DNA of 64,000 nt from assembly GCA_003344405.1 (NCBI GenBank), contig NOWV01000004.1, forward strand, positions 124,001-188,000, written 5' to 3'. Below, piece after piece: positions 38,501-51,924 of the stretch (its first letter is position 1; every line of letters begins with the position of its first letter). The translations under genes were made by a program, and so were the position numbers. The notes under the pieces were generated by a model that had not been told where the DNA came from, did not search any database, and saw only the letters and a list, made by a program, of their open reading frames with translations. The stretch is from Trichoplax sp. H2 (Eukaryota; Placozoa; Uniplacotomia; Trichoplacea).

Positions 38501-41500
38501 TAAGGACATCTCCAAAATTTCTCCGTTAACAATTTTGCTGCGAAAATTTAATTTAATAATTAATTTATACGGTTACGTTTAGTTTATAGCAATAATATTG
38601 AGAAACTATCACTTAAACGTCAAAACTTTTACATTTCATCCTGCGACAATCTAGTAAAACAGTTTTCAATGTATTTTCCCAGATTGCTCCATTGGTGATA
38701 CGATAGGGGATAAATGCCAAATCTAAAAGATAAACAAGTAGACATCAGATAATAAATAAAAGAAACACTAGCTGATACAGCTGATATGAAAAGTTACCTG
38801 TTTTTTATTATACCTCAGATATACGACTTTAGGTTCAAATTTTATTCATAAATATTTTACATATATCTCACCTCGATTGGAATGTCTTCCATGGGAATAC
38901 TGTTTGAGATAGTTCGCTTCTAATATCGATGGGATCTGGCACAACCATTGACAGCGCAAAAATACTACACCTAATTGCATTTTACAAAAGATTAAATATC
39001 AAGTAATATAAACTGTGTATTCACACTAATTGAAAGTTACTTTAGGAGGTATACTAAGTACGACATCAATTACATACTGATCGCTATCTTGAAATTGAAC
39101 TCGATGCGCATTTAAAGAATTTACGATTGTTACGTAAGAATTTTCTTTGTTTAAGGCCAATAGAGTTTCTCTTGCAGAATATCTCAAACATACATCAAGC
39201 TGTTGAAATATTAAATTCCTTCGCATATCCAATAAATTTGTAACCTGAAATTATTTAAAGCGTTGATATACAAATATCATCGTGAGTTAGCAGTTGTCCA
39301 TTTGGTACATTATTTAGATTTAACCTGTGAATCGATATTTTACGCATTGAATATAAGTTAATTCGTTTTAACAAGAACGATTTTTACTGTTAGTAAACTA
39401 ACCGCCTGCGGATCCTCAGGGTTTTCTAGCATATCAATTTGAACTTGAACTTCTCGAAGTTCATTGACTGAAAGGCATAGTGAATAAATTTACCATAGAT
39501 TTTACTAATCACTGTTAACATTACCAGAATTCCATGCAATGCAATATTCAGGTAGGTTATAATAATGAATCTAATGAAAAGTTATAAAGCTGATACCGAT
39601 TCCTTCAATTCCACCCCAATTAGCTTTAATACCGGTATTATTCTGCTTGGATACTGATGATAGAGTTAGGCTGCTACCCATTTTTGCAAAAGCGATAACA
39701 TATTGACATATATCATGCAGCGTTGATACTAATTTCTGATAAAGTGTGGGTGTAATTCGTTTTAGTGCAAGATTGTTAGACTTGTAACTAATATCCAATA
39801 TTTAATAATTTTTACTTACCAAAGCGTCTTTCAAACGTTGAACACTCTGCTTGATTGGCAAGGCTTTGAACATTTGTATCACCTTAGATTAAGAAATTAT
39901 AAAATCTCAAAATCGGTTTTAAATGTAGTAATTGATGAAAAATTAATATTTTTCGTTTACAATTACTATAGGAATTCATGCTCTAAAATTTTATATGAAC
40001 TTTTACATAGTAATCTAAATTTGGTACCTCTTCATAAGTAGGAATGTACCATAAGTTAAACAGTTTGCTACCATCTTCCGACAAAAATGAGCTTGAACGC
40101 TTTTGAACTTGTCTAAATTCAGTAGATATATATCAACGTGATCAATTTCGATTAATTATCAATGGGTGGATACAAGACTGTGACTGAATAATCATAGATT
40201 TTATCATTAAAGCTACCCTGTCAATGAATAAGATCTTTCTTTTGAAGATGTATGAGTTCGTTCATAACCCAATATAAATATGTTTGATCTGAAAAAATAA
40301 AGGCACATGACATTGAAACAAGCTATATGGTAATTGCTTCACATCATGTTATATTGAATGACGTACATAATTAATCAGTACATCGACATTATGACGACTC
40401 ACCGAATATCTGGAAATGAACTTATTAAACTGCGAATACTGTTGAAATATGCTATTATCTAGTGGAATCAATGTACACGTTAAATACAGTTTATGGAATG
40501 AACTTGACAGTTATAATGCACAAAGTAAATTACTTGAGCCTTCAAAGAATAAATCTGAAAAACATCCACGAGTTTCGAAAAAAAAACTCTCACAAAACCC
40601 CTAAGATGAAATATAATTAATTTATGATAATCACGTAAAATTCACTGAATATACCATCATTATTTAAGGTGTGACGCATCGGAACGTATAAATCTATAGA
40701 ATGTGATAAAATTTACAAGTCACCTTTTAATAGTAGGGATATCCTCATAATTTCTTATAGGATTATAGACTTGAGCTTGTTTATTTGAAAATTCCCGCAG
40801 CATTTGATCTCTTAATGGGAGCTATTAATAAGAAATCGTAAAACAATTAACAAGATATTCTATAATAAGCTAAGATGGAAATAGATTCTTATTTCAAATC
40901 TTTAGTCAACTAGGAATAATTTACTGAGCATTAACTAGCTTAGAATAATTAGATACACGTATTTAATTACTTTATGTAATTGTATCGAAACAAATGGAAT
41001 TGGCTTTTCAGCTTCAAGATCTGCAAATGTTTCGTATCTTTCTTCGATCTTAGTTGTTAGAGAGGACTGAGAGGCTGCGGTCAATTTAAAGCTATATTGC
41101 GATCCAGTCGTAGATTTTCGTTCACTATATCAAGCGAAAATTTATTAGAAGCTTAAATTATAAACTTAAATCATTTAATTCAGTTAATTATTGTAAATAT
41201 AGTTAAATAATTGATAAGTATCGAATATTTATCCTTCCTGGTATGAAACTAGTAAAGATACAGGGATAGCAACTTCGTATGCAATAAAATTACCTATGTT
41301 CAGTTTCTCGAGAAGTTATACATTCGTCTAATCCGCAACAAACGTAATTTAGGAGAATCGCAGCCAATAAGCAATTTTTATGGACAACTTGTGCATAGAG
41401 AACAGTTTTTAAATTTTCCATATCGTTGTTATTAAGTAACTGCGTGATTTTTATAGAAAAATGAAAAGTTTTCAATTTAATTTTTTGTGAGTGAAGCGAT

Positions 41501-44500
41501 ATCAATAATTTTTATAAAAGTACACATACCAAGCGTCCTAAGTTTATATGGCATTATTTATCAGCTGTTTACTATGGATGTATCTTAAGTAAGTCTAGCT
41601 AAGGCTGTATACTGATACTATCTTGTGGAAATTTACAAATAGTCTCCATAAATTAACCTGTACAATGCCTTCCTTAGATCTGAAATTGAAAGTACTTATG
41701 TGCTTTTCATCCAATTCTTGGATTGCCAAAAGTAAATGAGATGGTAAATACCTGATCAACAATAAATACGGCAGTACAATTATGTTTTTTCAATTAAGGA
41801 TCCTACTAAACGCCGGTATCGTAAGTTTGTTTACAAATCCTTAAGATATAACAAATAAACAAATACTGTATCTTTATTACCTATCTAAGGCTATATTTGC
41901 AAGTTCATCCTCACTAGCATAACCATGCTTGCATTGTCCTTCTTTATGATCATCTGCAAGTTCAAAGGGTATGGGCCTCAAAAATAAGTGAAATTCTTCT
42001 TTATTAAGCTCATTCGCTTGTGTCCGATAGATCTGTTAGATTAAATACAATTATAATTATCAAAATTAACGCACTTATTCGTCATTGAAAGATACTGCCT
42101 TACAAGACATATCATTAAAATATCAGTTGTTAAATTAATAGCGCTTATGATTATTGGCATTAAAAGCTATTTAAGCATATCCTAAATTTATAGCCATTTA
42201 TCCAACAAAATGTGTTCTAAATTATCTTTAGATTAAGATTTAATATACAATCGATATAGCTACCCCCCATACGAAATGCAACTGGATAGCTGTACAATGT
42301 AATGCATAATTATTATATCTCATACATTCGGTTCTATTTTCTTATCATTCATACTACAATGGTGTAATCATTTAATAAATTATTATTATACTAACAGATG
42401 TCAAAATTTCGGTTTCCCATGCAGCATCAATTAGTCGATGACGAGTTAGTACAATCTTTATAATATAAAAAGAAGTCATTAATTCACTCTTTGTACTGTG
42501 GTACACATCGATTTAGGTTAACTACTTCAAAATGACCTCCAAAAGCCTATTCCAAACATCCATAGCTAGTTTTTGCCTCATGCTACTACTATGATGTCCT
42601 GTTTGAAATTCTTTCAATTTGATGTTAGAATGCCCAAGCTCAATTATAAAACGTGGATCTTCTACGTAAGAGCTCGAAAATAGCTGCGTAAAGAAAAATA
42701 TGAAATAACTGATAAAGAAAAAACAAAAAAAATGACAGTCTGTTTCGTGTCGTATCGTAGCACTTAAATAAAATCGATCATAAAAAGAATATTATTTTTA
42801 GATAATACTTACATCGCGCTCTATTCGATAAGAATAGCTCGTTCCACACGATTTCATATTGGTCCATTCACTGAGAGCTATCTATTAAATTACGTAATTA
42901 GATATGGCTCCACATTAGGATAGTAGAAAAAAGCTAGAGTGCATGCCAATTACAACCTCATATAGCTTGATTTCTACCAGTAGATCTGCTTGAACAGAGG
43001 CTGGTTTGATGTGGTTTAAGAATTCCTAAATTAAGTATCAATATATTACCCGACATTTTCAAAGAATTGAAACAGATGATGTATTCATTTCTATTGATCA
43101 CTAACATAATTATCTAGCTACGACGATCTCACATACCGATAATGTATGTTCTAATGCCTGCGTTAATCGATTAATAACAGCTAAAGCTGGATGCACTTCA
43201 AGTAAATACATATTTTTGATCGTCGATCTGTCATAAAATAAATGATGTTAAACGCTTATCTGTATCCAATCTATGGATACAAAAAACTGGTATTTCAATA
43301 GTACAGAGAAGAAAAAAAACTAGTTAATTAAGTACCTATAACCATGAACATTTATTAGCTGCTTTCGAATGAGTCTTTGCGATCGACCATGGTCTATTAA
43401 GATTTAAAATAGCAGATAACATGTATCAATGCGTTTCGTATATTCCAAATTCCTGTTTTATCGGTATCAGCTCTTAGTAATTTACCTCCTTTATTATCAG
43501 AAGAGACTTTATCAATGTATTCTCGACTTTCATCAATCTAAATTTGACGTTAGACATGTTTGTAATAATTATATTTAGAATCATATCATCATCAACTAAT
43601 TACCTGCACAATCACCTATAACGTAAGTTAATCATAGAGTAAGTACTGCTTAGCAAGTAGACGCTTATTTTTTATCTTATTCTACAAGCTTGCAATGTTA
43701 AATAGAAGATGCTTAAGTGCCAGCAGCGTGAACTAATCTAATTTATAAGAATTAGCTAATTACGCGTAAATCAATGTTTTTCTTTCATATTGAAGAAGCT
43801 TACGGTGTAAAATTAAAGAAAACGTAAGCGCTCAACATAAATTAAGCTGTCATTAATCAGTATTACCAAAAATTGAAATTCATGAGTAGTGTTTAATCGA
43901 CTAAACATTAAATATTAAGATAGTAGTTCAAGCATGCTTGACTTACTAGCGGTATGCAATTGATAAGTAAATATATGATAAGGTGATAGGTGATAACATA
44001 AAAAAATTGATTCAGTAATTTATATTACAGCAAATCTTATATGCGTACGAATATTGATATACCTGATCTGATAAAATAGTCTTTATTAGCTTAAATCGAC
44101 CATTTAAAGCCGCAGACGAAGCTTGATATGATCGAAGAAAATAATCTTCGGTGAAGTCGAAGTTAGGTCTATCGTTTATTAAATTAGTAACGATCTAAGA
44201 GGGAGTGAGAATATACATAATAATAACACTCTTATTCCGTGATATTATAATTTCTTTCATCCTCCAACCTTTGATTCAAAGCCTATATCTTTAAAAGTAA
44301 ATCTTTCTCTATCATTATCGTAATTGTGCCTAATGATACATGACTAATGCTTTTCAGTCACCAGGTAAGATAGCTGAAGACAAGCTTCAGATACGAATAA
44401 TGATATTAAACACATAGTGTTAGATATCTGTACCATGTGATAAGACAAAATTCATCACATGATAAGTAATAAAGAGTACGTAGCCTGTAAATACCAGTAA

Positions 44501-47500
44501 TTAGCAATAAAGTGCCAGTTACAATTATACTCTCGGAGTAACCTCTTACTGTGGAATACACAACACATAGCAGTAATTGTAATCAAACAAATCAAAAATT
44601 ACACTCAGGCGCTTTATGCTCTCCTAGTTTGATCTAATTACTAATATTTACGATACTACATGAAGCTAGTATATCTGAACGGAACTATACAAACCCCATG
44701 CTGTTGTAGTGTCATTGCACCTAGTCAGAACTCTTACCTTAGCAACTTGACGTCTTTCCTTTGGATCATAAATGGTATTATAGACCTCCATATAGCAATC
44801 GATAATCTAAATCATTGCAAATAGTTTCACACAACAGGCGTATTTATAATACTGGTAAAGTAGTTGGGACTATATTGTTATTAATTTATGAGAATCACCT
44901 ATACTACTACAATACGCACCTGCCTCTTGCTTTCTTGATAAATTGCCTCACCGTACCATAAATCAAGTAAAACAGCAAATCTGTCAACAAATTGATGGCC
45001 ATCTTTTACCATATCTACATTGTCCGTTGACTGATGAGACTGATTACGAATTAATAACTATTAAGTTTTCATTATAAGGAAAAAATGATTTTATGTAACA
45101 AAAATAGATATTCGCTAACTCATAATAATTTGAAATGTACTACAAGTGTAAGGAAAGAACTAGCCATAATTAAAAGCAAATCAAACATTCATAAGCTAAA
45201 AATTTTAAACAGATCAATATATCAGCCTAGATATCAGGTATACAGTAGATAATAGTACTGTAAGAATCTTTACCGAAAATTTATATATATAAGACAGCTC
45301 GCTATTCGCTATTTAACATAAAAAATATTAACTCTATAGTGTAATACAGATTAGAATACAGCAAGAACTTTGCAAAATCTACACGAACGATTGAGCAAAT
45401 TTTCAGTGATTATTCGTTATGATCAATGTGGACTGTCATATTCTCTGGTTTGAACTGAAATTCCTCTAACTAGCTTAGATTATGCGTATCTATTTTCAAC
45501 CAAACTACTCAGTAGTTAAAGCATCATCAGCATATAGATCAATACTATATATATATCTTGTAAAGCCATAGAGATCCATTGTATGTATAGATTTGGTGAT
45601 TGAAACTCATCTCATACAGAAACTGTAATAAGCATATCAGAACTGACTGATTGCAACGCAAGAATTTTAATAATTTTCTATTTCGTATCTAAGTCACTAC
45701 GATTGTATCGTTGTCAACTATTTAAGTTACTCACGGTACTTTTGCAACAGTCTATACCCTATACCCAGGTCTACAGTAACTATCTCATATCTTATGTAGA
45801 TAACAGTACTAATTAAGAACTAGTTTTCTATCAAAACTTCTAGGATCAATGTTGACAATGGCTACTAGATCTAATATAGATCTATCCGGCCTCTATCAAT
45901 TCTTGATCAGTTCAATAATTACTGTTTCATCTAAAGTTCTAAATTAAACAAATGTTAATGTACGTGTACAACAACTGCATTGTAAAATTTCTAACCATGC
46001 GCTTGTGCTTTTTAATTCCAGGTCCTTTAGGAATAATCTTATGTTTGAGACTTTTATCCTTCCGAATATAATAGGATCCAATCAATAGTAGTTCTTCTTC
46101 AATCTTTCTATAAATTATTTACAGGTAGAAAAGAATAATGTTTCATCATATGATCTATTTCTAAGATAATTCATAGAAGAGGATCAATAAACGTCATGAA
46201 CAATTTTATAAATTCACCTTAAGTCTTTCTTAGCTACATCATATAAAATGTAATAACCATTTTGATCTCTGACATGTACTCTACCATCTTCAAAACTATA
46301 ATAATCATCACGATTGCGTACCTATAAAGTAAATTATTTTTGGCTTCATGTTAAAGATTCTTCTTTAGAAATGAAAAATGATAGTAAACAAACGCAAAAG
46401 TAGTCATAACCTCACTAAATTCCATAAACATTGATTGTGACACCCTAATAAGTACAAAATTACATTCATTGACAAATAATAAACAAAGCAGTAATAGCAC
46501 AAAAATAGTGCATTTATGTAGCCAGACTATATCAGACCAGTAATCGTAGCATTTAGATAATTTCTAGTATTCATTTACTATCATTACTTATAGTCGGCAG
46601 GCGTATTAAAAATTTGCTGAATATTAGATAGATTTTGATGATCGGAATGTAATCCTTTTTTGCTAGTAAAAATTTGAGATGTAAGTTTTTCGTCGAGTAA
46701 AGCTATTATATTAAATGAATTATCACTATCAATATATTGGATATATAACAGATCCAGCATTACTTGGCCTGTTGAGAATTAGTAGATAATGCCAAGCCAT
46801 TATTATCGTCAATTGTAAGCGTCCTTTCAAGCGAACGAAAGTAATTCAAATCGCTCAGAACCTGCAAATAAAAATGACTAGATATCAGATTATGAATCCC
46901 GATGTCAGTAAGGAGAATTTTCTTACGAAAAATCCAAGACATTATCAATGACGTTTGAAATTACCGAGCGACGTAAATCTCTTATTTTGAGATGCCTTAA
47001 AAGCAGGTAAGATAAATAAGCACCATTAGTGCTATCTGCTATGTTGTCATCTTCATCATCTAAACCAAGTAACTGGGTTGCACTAATGCTCTCAAAAGTA
47101 CTTTCACTTTCCATTCTTGATCGTCTATGTATCCCTGCGCTTTCTGTCTTGCTATTATTGTAGTTTACAGCTGATGCAGCTGTCCGAGAGTTACTAAAAC
47201 CACGAGTTGAATGGCTAGCTATTGTATCCTCTTCAAAAGTGTTGCTAACAGAATCATCATTATTGTCACACCTAAAAATATTAATTTTTAATTCTTAAAA
47301 TCTTTATCCCAAATCGATGCATCAGATAATGAGCAAAGATGGTAATTGCACTATATTAAGCTACTTCCAGCAGTAACTGGTAGATCCTGCTGTACCTATC
47401 CTTAAAAAAATTGTACAATTTGTGCCATAATGTTGCCGTATCCTGAGTGGCACTCGCATTTGTGGTGACTTTAGTGGGAAAGTAATTCGGTGGATTTACC

Positions 47501-50500
47501 ATACTTTTCACGTGCTTCTTAAGTGACTCTAAAATAATCTAACCAATATAACAAATGATATTACAGCTGTTTGATTTGTGTTGAATTTAAACGCTATAAC
47601 TTTAAGCTCAATGATAAAGAAACTTTAATAATCCGAGTTATGCTGTACTTACCTCAGAATTTCCAATGTTTAGAAATATCGAATTTATCCTAAGCAACTA
47701 CGTGAAAGTACAAGCGTATGCATTAAATACTGTTATTTATTAACACCTGATCCTATACTATTAATTAATTGTACCTCATCAATATCATTATGATGCCATA
47801 GCTGGGCCATATTCCTTTCACGGCCAATATTACTGGTAGGTCTATTATATCATACGATATTCTACTTAGTATATAGTCAATCTAATAATAGACTAAAGAT
47901 TTATATCCACAGGTTTACACTATGATTTGAAATTTCGATAACAAACATAATTAAAAAATCAAAAATCCCTAGATGCGTCACGCAAAATTTAAACCATAAA
48001 TAATAATGCCAAATCCTAAGTTTTATATACGTATAAGATCTATATTATATTTTTAAATGATGCTTCTTGGATATATACAGTGTACGAGTATACTGGTACG
48101 TAGTTTCTTAATTTACATGCCCTTGTTTCGTAGTTTTTAGGCAAGTAAACTGTAGCATATAATCCGAAACTAATCTGTCAATCATTAACAACCTCTTTTC
48201 TAGAAGAATATCGAGTCTACTAATTATATGATAACAATCGATGAAAGTCAAGATACGAAAATATAACCAATAAATTATTAACTTCTTTTCTATCTCGTCG
48301 AACAGCAATTGTCTATCTCTATCCGTAAAATTCATTTTTGTTATATTCATTATTACGCAGTAGATAAGATAAATCATGAAGTATATTGGGTGATCTCAAT
48401 AAAAATTCTATAATTTTATACTAAGATCTCATAAATCGTGCTATGTGTACATTAATTATGTAGCATACATAAATAGAGAGATTTGATTACATCTATACCT
48501 TGTACAATGAAATATAGAAAAGCCTTAGAAGCTGAACTACTATTTTTATTTGCATGATGGTTATGCGGTATTTAATTACGTTGTAATTCTACAATATCAA
48601 TCCTTCGATATACTAACAATTCTATACCTTATCCTACGAAAAGAAATCCAATTTGCCTCTTGTTCGTATGAACAATTCCATTTGACTCCCCATTTCTCTA
48701 TACCCTAATCAATGCAGGTGTATGCTTATATGAAGTATATAGTGGTAAGCGGTACCTTTTTACAAAAACTATCACCGATATTACTATAAATTCAGGTTCT
48801 TACAAATTTAGGTTCCGATACAGCCGTATTGTAAGTAGGGAAACATCGTTCCATTTGTTGACGGTCAAATCTTTTCTTAAATCCTTGAGCAACATGAAAG
48901 TAGAATTCTGCTTCGTCTGCAATCGTTTGGATTTGATTCACTGACTGGACAAATAAAGCAGAAATCGATATGTTTATTAGATTAATTTAAACAGGTAAAA
49001 GCTACTAAATATCGTATTTTAATATTACCAATTCATTTAGAGAAAAGAATTGAAGAAGGCTTTCTAATTCAGATTTAAAATCTTCTAAATCAGTTTCATG
49101 TCTTGGTAAATGAAGGGACAATTTACCAATTTCAATTGACGACAAGCCGCTAATGTGTCCGGAGTGCTTAGATGGTATTTTAAATCCATCATAAGCGATA
49201 TTATTACTCTGTGATGTAGCTATACCACTTGTACTATCATTAGGTAAGGTTGAGAAGTAGTGCATCAGCTGAAAACTGGTACCCCTTGGGTGAATTAATG
49301 ATGCGTCGGCCTATATTTGTAAATTTAACAATTGCAGTATTAATTTCGCTTATAATTTATCAACTTATTTCTATCTAGAACCTACATTGGTATGTGTAGC
49401 ATCTTCTCTCACTTTAGAATTTTCTAGAATTTTTTCTTTATTCAGTAAATGAGCATGACTTATTGGCATCCATTGTAGTATCTACATAAGAGTGATCATA
49501 TCATGGCGTATAAAGCGTCCGAATATAGCATCATATGTAATCTTATTATCGATAAGTTAGATTGTACCTTCATGAATGAATTTATTTTCTTAATTGAATG
49601 CAAATGGCAGATGATCCATGAGAGATATATGATAATATCTTCGGCATTGACACTTCCTAGAGATCGACTTAGGTCTCCAACTACGGCCGCATTGTGAGCA
49701 CAGCTTAATCGTTTCGCTCTACCAATAGCATCCATATATTCACTCATAACGTACCTAATACATTGAGACGATAATAACATTATCGCAATAAGACTTTTAC
49801 CTTTAAATCAGTATTACGTATAGTATACATTAAGTACAATTTTGTTAGCCCCCTACTTCAGTGTCCCCTGATAATCTTCATAAATAGCTTCTACTTTTTG
49901 AGAGCGAGAGCAAAAGCGAGTAAATCGTAGCAAGTACAAGTATTTCAAGTTAGCCATTTGTTCAATTTTATCTAAATAAAACTAACGGACCAAAAATATG
50001 TTAATGCTCCTATAATCAGCTTAAAATAAATTTTAGAGACCATTAAATTGTAATAATTTATTACTAGAAATTGAATATAATAGCACCCCTTATTCGTAAC
50101 ACGTACTTGATGCAATAGCAACGGCAGTCCGATCTGGTTGTATTCTGGCTGCAAAGCAACTGTAGCTTCTTCTTTCATAATATCTGCTTGAATTTGAACC
50201 GGTTTCACTTGCCGTGTCTGTAAAAATTTTTGATTGAATTTGCAATCTACAAAATTGCTTACGCAAACTAATATTTTAAATTATAACAGTACTAACTATT
50301 TATAAACAATTATTTTTCTACCTCAATCAGCTTGTTTATAATCATTTGGCGTTCTAGTTTAAAAAATGATGCATCCTTTAAGCCTCCAAGTGAGCTACAT
50401 ATAGATGAGGTAACATACAAAGAATTTGTTAAGATAAACATCTATCCATGAGGAAAAATTGCCGTTACTGTAGTATTATATATAAAAAATGAACGGAATG

Positions 50501-50706
50501 TACAATATTTAGAAGAACAAAATATTCACCGATTGCATAATTCATTGTGATGCTACTTCTTACCTCAACGATTTTGATTTATTTCCCAACTCCAAGTCTG
50601 CATCCTCTACCTCATGCTTTAAATCCTCTAATTCTTTCAGGAGCTCTTTCTCTAATTCGATTACCCTCGAATTTGTACTGACTTTATATGCGAGGTCCTT
50701 AGACAT
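32597..50706 (-). CDS. CCDC162: Large CCDC162-like coiled-coil protein (DUF4549 N-terminus)
   Basis: More than 35 minus-strand exons. Phase-checked 5' exons: 50564-50706, 50322-50394, 50107-50217, 49857-49981, 49568-49754, 49386-49481, 49029-49310, 48804-48944, 48628-48704. The final exon is 32597-32755; intermediate boundaries are approximate. Order of recognised parts: a starting coiled coil (ELEKELLKELEDLKHEVED); the LPLLLHQFYLDKIEQM and YLSWIICHLHSIKKI blocks; VDRFAVLLDLWYGEAIYQES near 44950; YMEVYNTIYDPKERRQVAK near 44770; RPNFDFTEDYFLRSYQ near 44150; YQKLVSTLHDICQYVIAFAK near 39700; HTLPNDLWQKEV near 36900; and a 2-kb series of pure coiled-coil exons (34600-32600) such as KADEEITLLRQQLEALRK. 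These blocks match my recollection of the CCDC162 family, whose function is poorly known. The splitting of the 3' coiled-coil exons into a separate gene is possible but no start or stop supports it. Confidence 0.75.
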
Positions 50707-50841
50707 TGCTGTTACTTTTCTACGAATTATCAAATCACTATACTCTGTACACAGTGACCATTGCCACAGCCTTCAACGATGATTAATTTTGTAATGGTTG
50801 CGATGGTAATGAAAATCCCGCTATTTACAGTATTTACTTGT

Positions 50842-51090
50842 GTTCTGTACAGTGTACAGTGCAAAGTATTGTACATTTATACAGTACTGTACAGTACAGT
50901 ACAGTACTGTACTGAATCTCCAGCAGAGACTACAGTACTGTACAGTGTACAGTACAATACTGTACCGTCCTGTACTGTACTGTACAGTACCGTAGATGGC
51001 ATAGTGTACTCGACAGTACTGTACATTATACTGTACAGTACAGTTAGGGTTATGGGTTAGATATACTATCACCGTACAGTGTACCGTACA
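50842..51090. repeat. GTACAGTAC/GTACTGTAC palindrome cluster
   Basis: About 250 bp made largely of GTACAGTAC, CAGTACTG and TGTACA words, for example TACAGTACTGTACAGTACAG near 50880 and GTACTGTACTGTACAGTACC near 50973. Each word is close to its own reverse complement, so one strand can fold into many alternative hairpins. Confidence 0.9.
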
Positions 51091-51162
51091 CAAACTGTCA
51101 CGGGCAATGTAGCATATGTACATAATATATACGCGTATATAACATATGTTAGATATAGATTA

Positions 51163-51165
51163 TAT

Positions 51166-51193
<28 letters not shown>
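51163..51193. repeat. (TA)n microsatellite
   Basis: An almost uninterrupted AT dinucleotide tract of about 30 bp lies just beyond the GTAC cluster, upstream of the SLC41 gene. Confidence 0.9.
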
Positions 51194-51196
<3 letters not shown>

Positions 51197-51924
51197 CAGC
51201 ATACAGTCAATGGCGATTCCTCTAGATCTGAAATACTCCCATCAAGCAGACTTATTTCAATATTTATTCGTTTATTCCCATAAACTTATAGTTTTGGTAC
51301 ATATGAAGTATGATAAAACATTAAGTAAATATGTTCATCTACTTTGTGATCAAAATATCTAAAAAGAATATAACATGTACGTATATTGTTCTATATATAG
51401 TGCAGGAGTGCACATGCTTACATCGGATAATTAATTAGTGGCTCCACATTTTAAAGAGCGTGTTGTGAACTTGCGTCAGAGATGTATTTTATTCCGTATA
51501 GTTCGTAGCGTATGCCTTAGCTTACGTACGCGCACGCTATAGTAGACAGGAAACGAGTGCATGCTACATCATACTGTCTCCCTAGTAATTTTTACTAATA
51601 GCAAGTTTGTTTATTTATTTATGTTATTTTATTATATTGATATTTTTCATTAATTATTAGTATTCTAAAAAAAAAATGAATATATAATACTAGATCAACT
51701 TCAATGAAATGTGTTTCAAGTTACTTAATTAAAATTAGACGTTGTTAAATATGTTTATTTTAAAGATTTAATGCGTCCGTAGTTGTCCAATTTCTTTAGT
51801 ATAGTGTACTATCCCTTAGCGCATGTTAGTATTAAACGTATATAATATGGAACAAAAGTGTATCGTATAGCGGAAGCCGTTTTTGCAGAGGCGGGGGAGC
51901 TTGTAACCTAGGAGTTTATTTGAA

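Larger units (their letters stand above)
50707..51924. other. Divergent intergenic region with GTAC-palindrome cluster and (TA)n
   Basis: This lies between the start of the CCDC162-like gene (minus) and the start of the SLC41 gene (plus). It contains one of the densest GTAC clusters (50842-51090) and a TA microsatellite (about 51163-51193). Long overlapping open frames on both strands at 50761-51123 are by-products of the palindromic, stop-poor repeat, not genes. Confidence 0.7.

Noticed and set aside
50761-51123. Overlapping open frames of about 100 codons on both strands
   Set aside because: They consist of translated GTACAGTAC repeats (Tyr-Ser-Thr-Val-Gln patterns). The palindromic repeat is poor in stop codons, so this is a composition effect.
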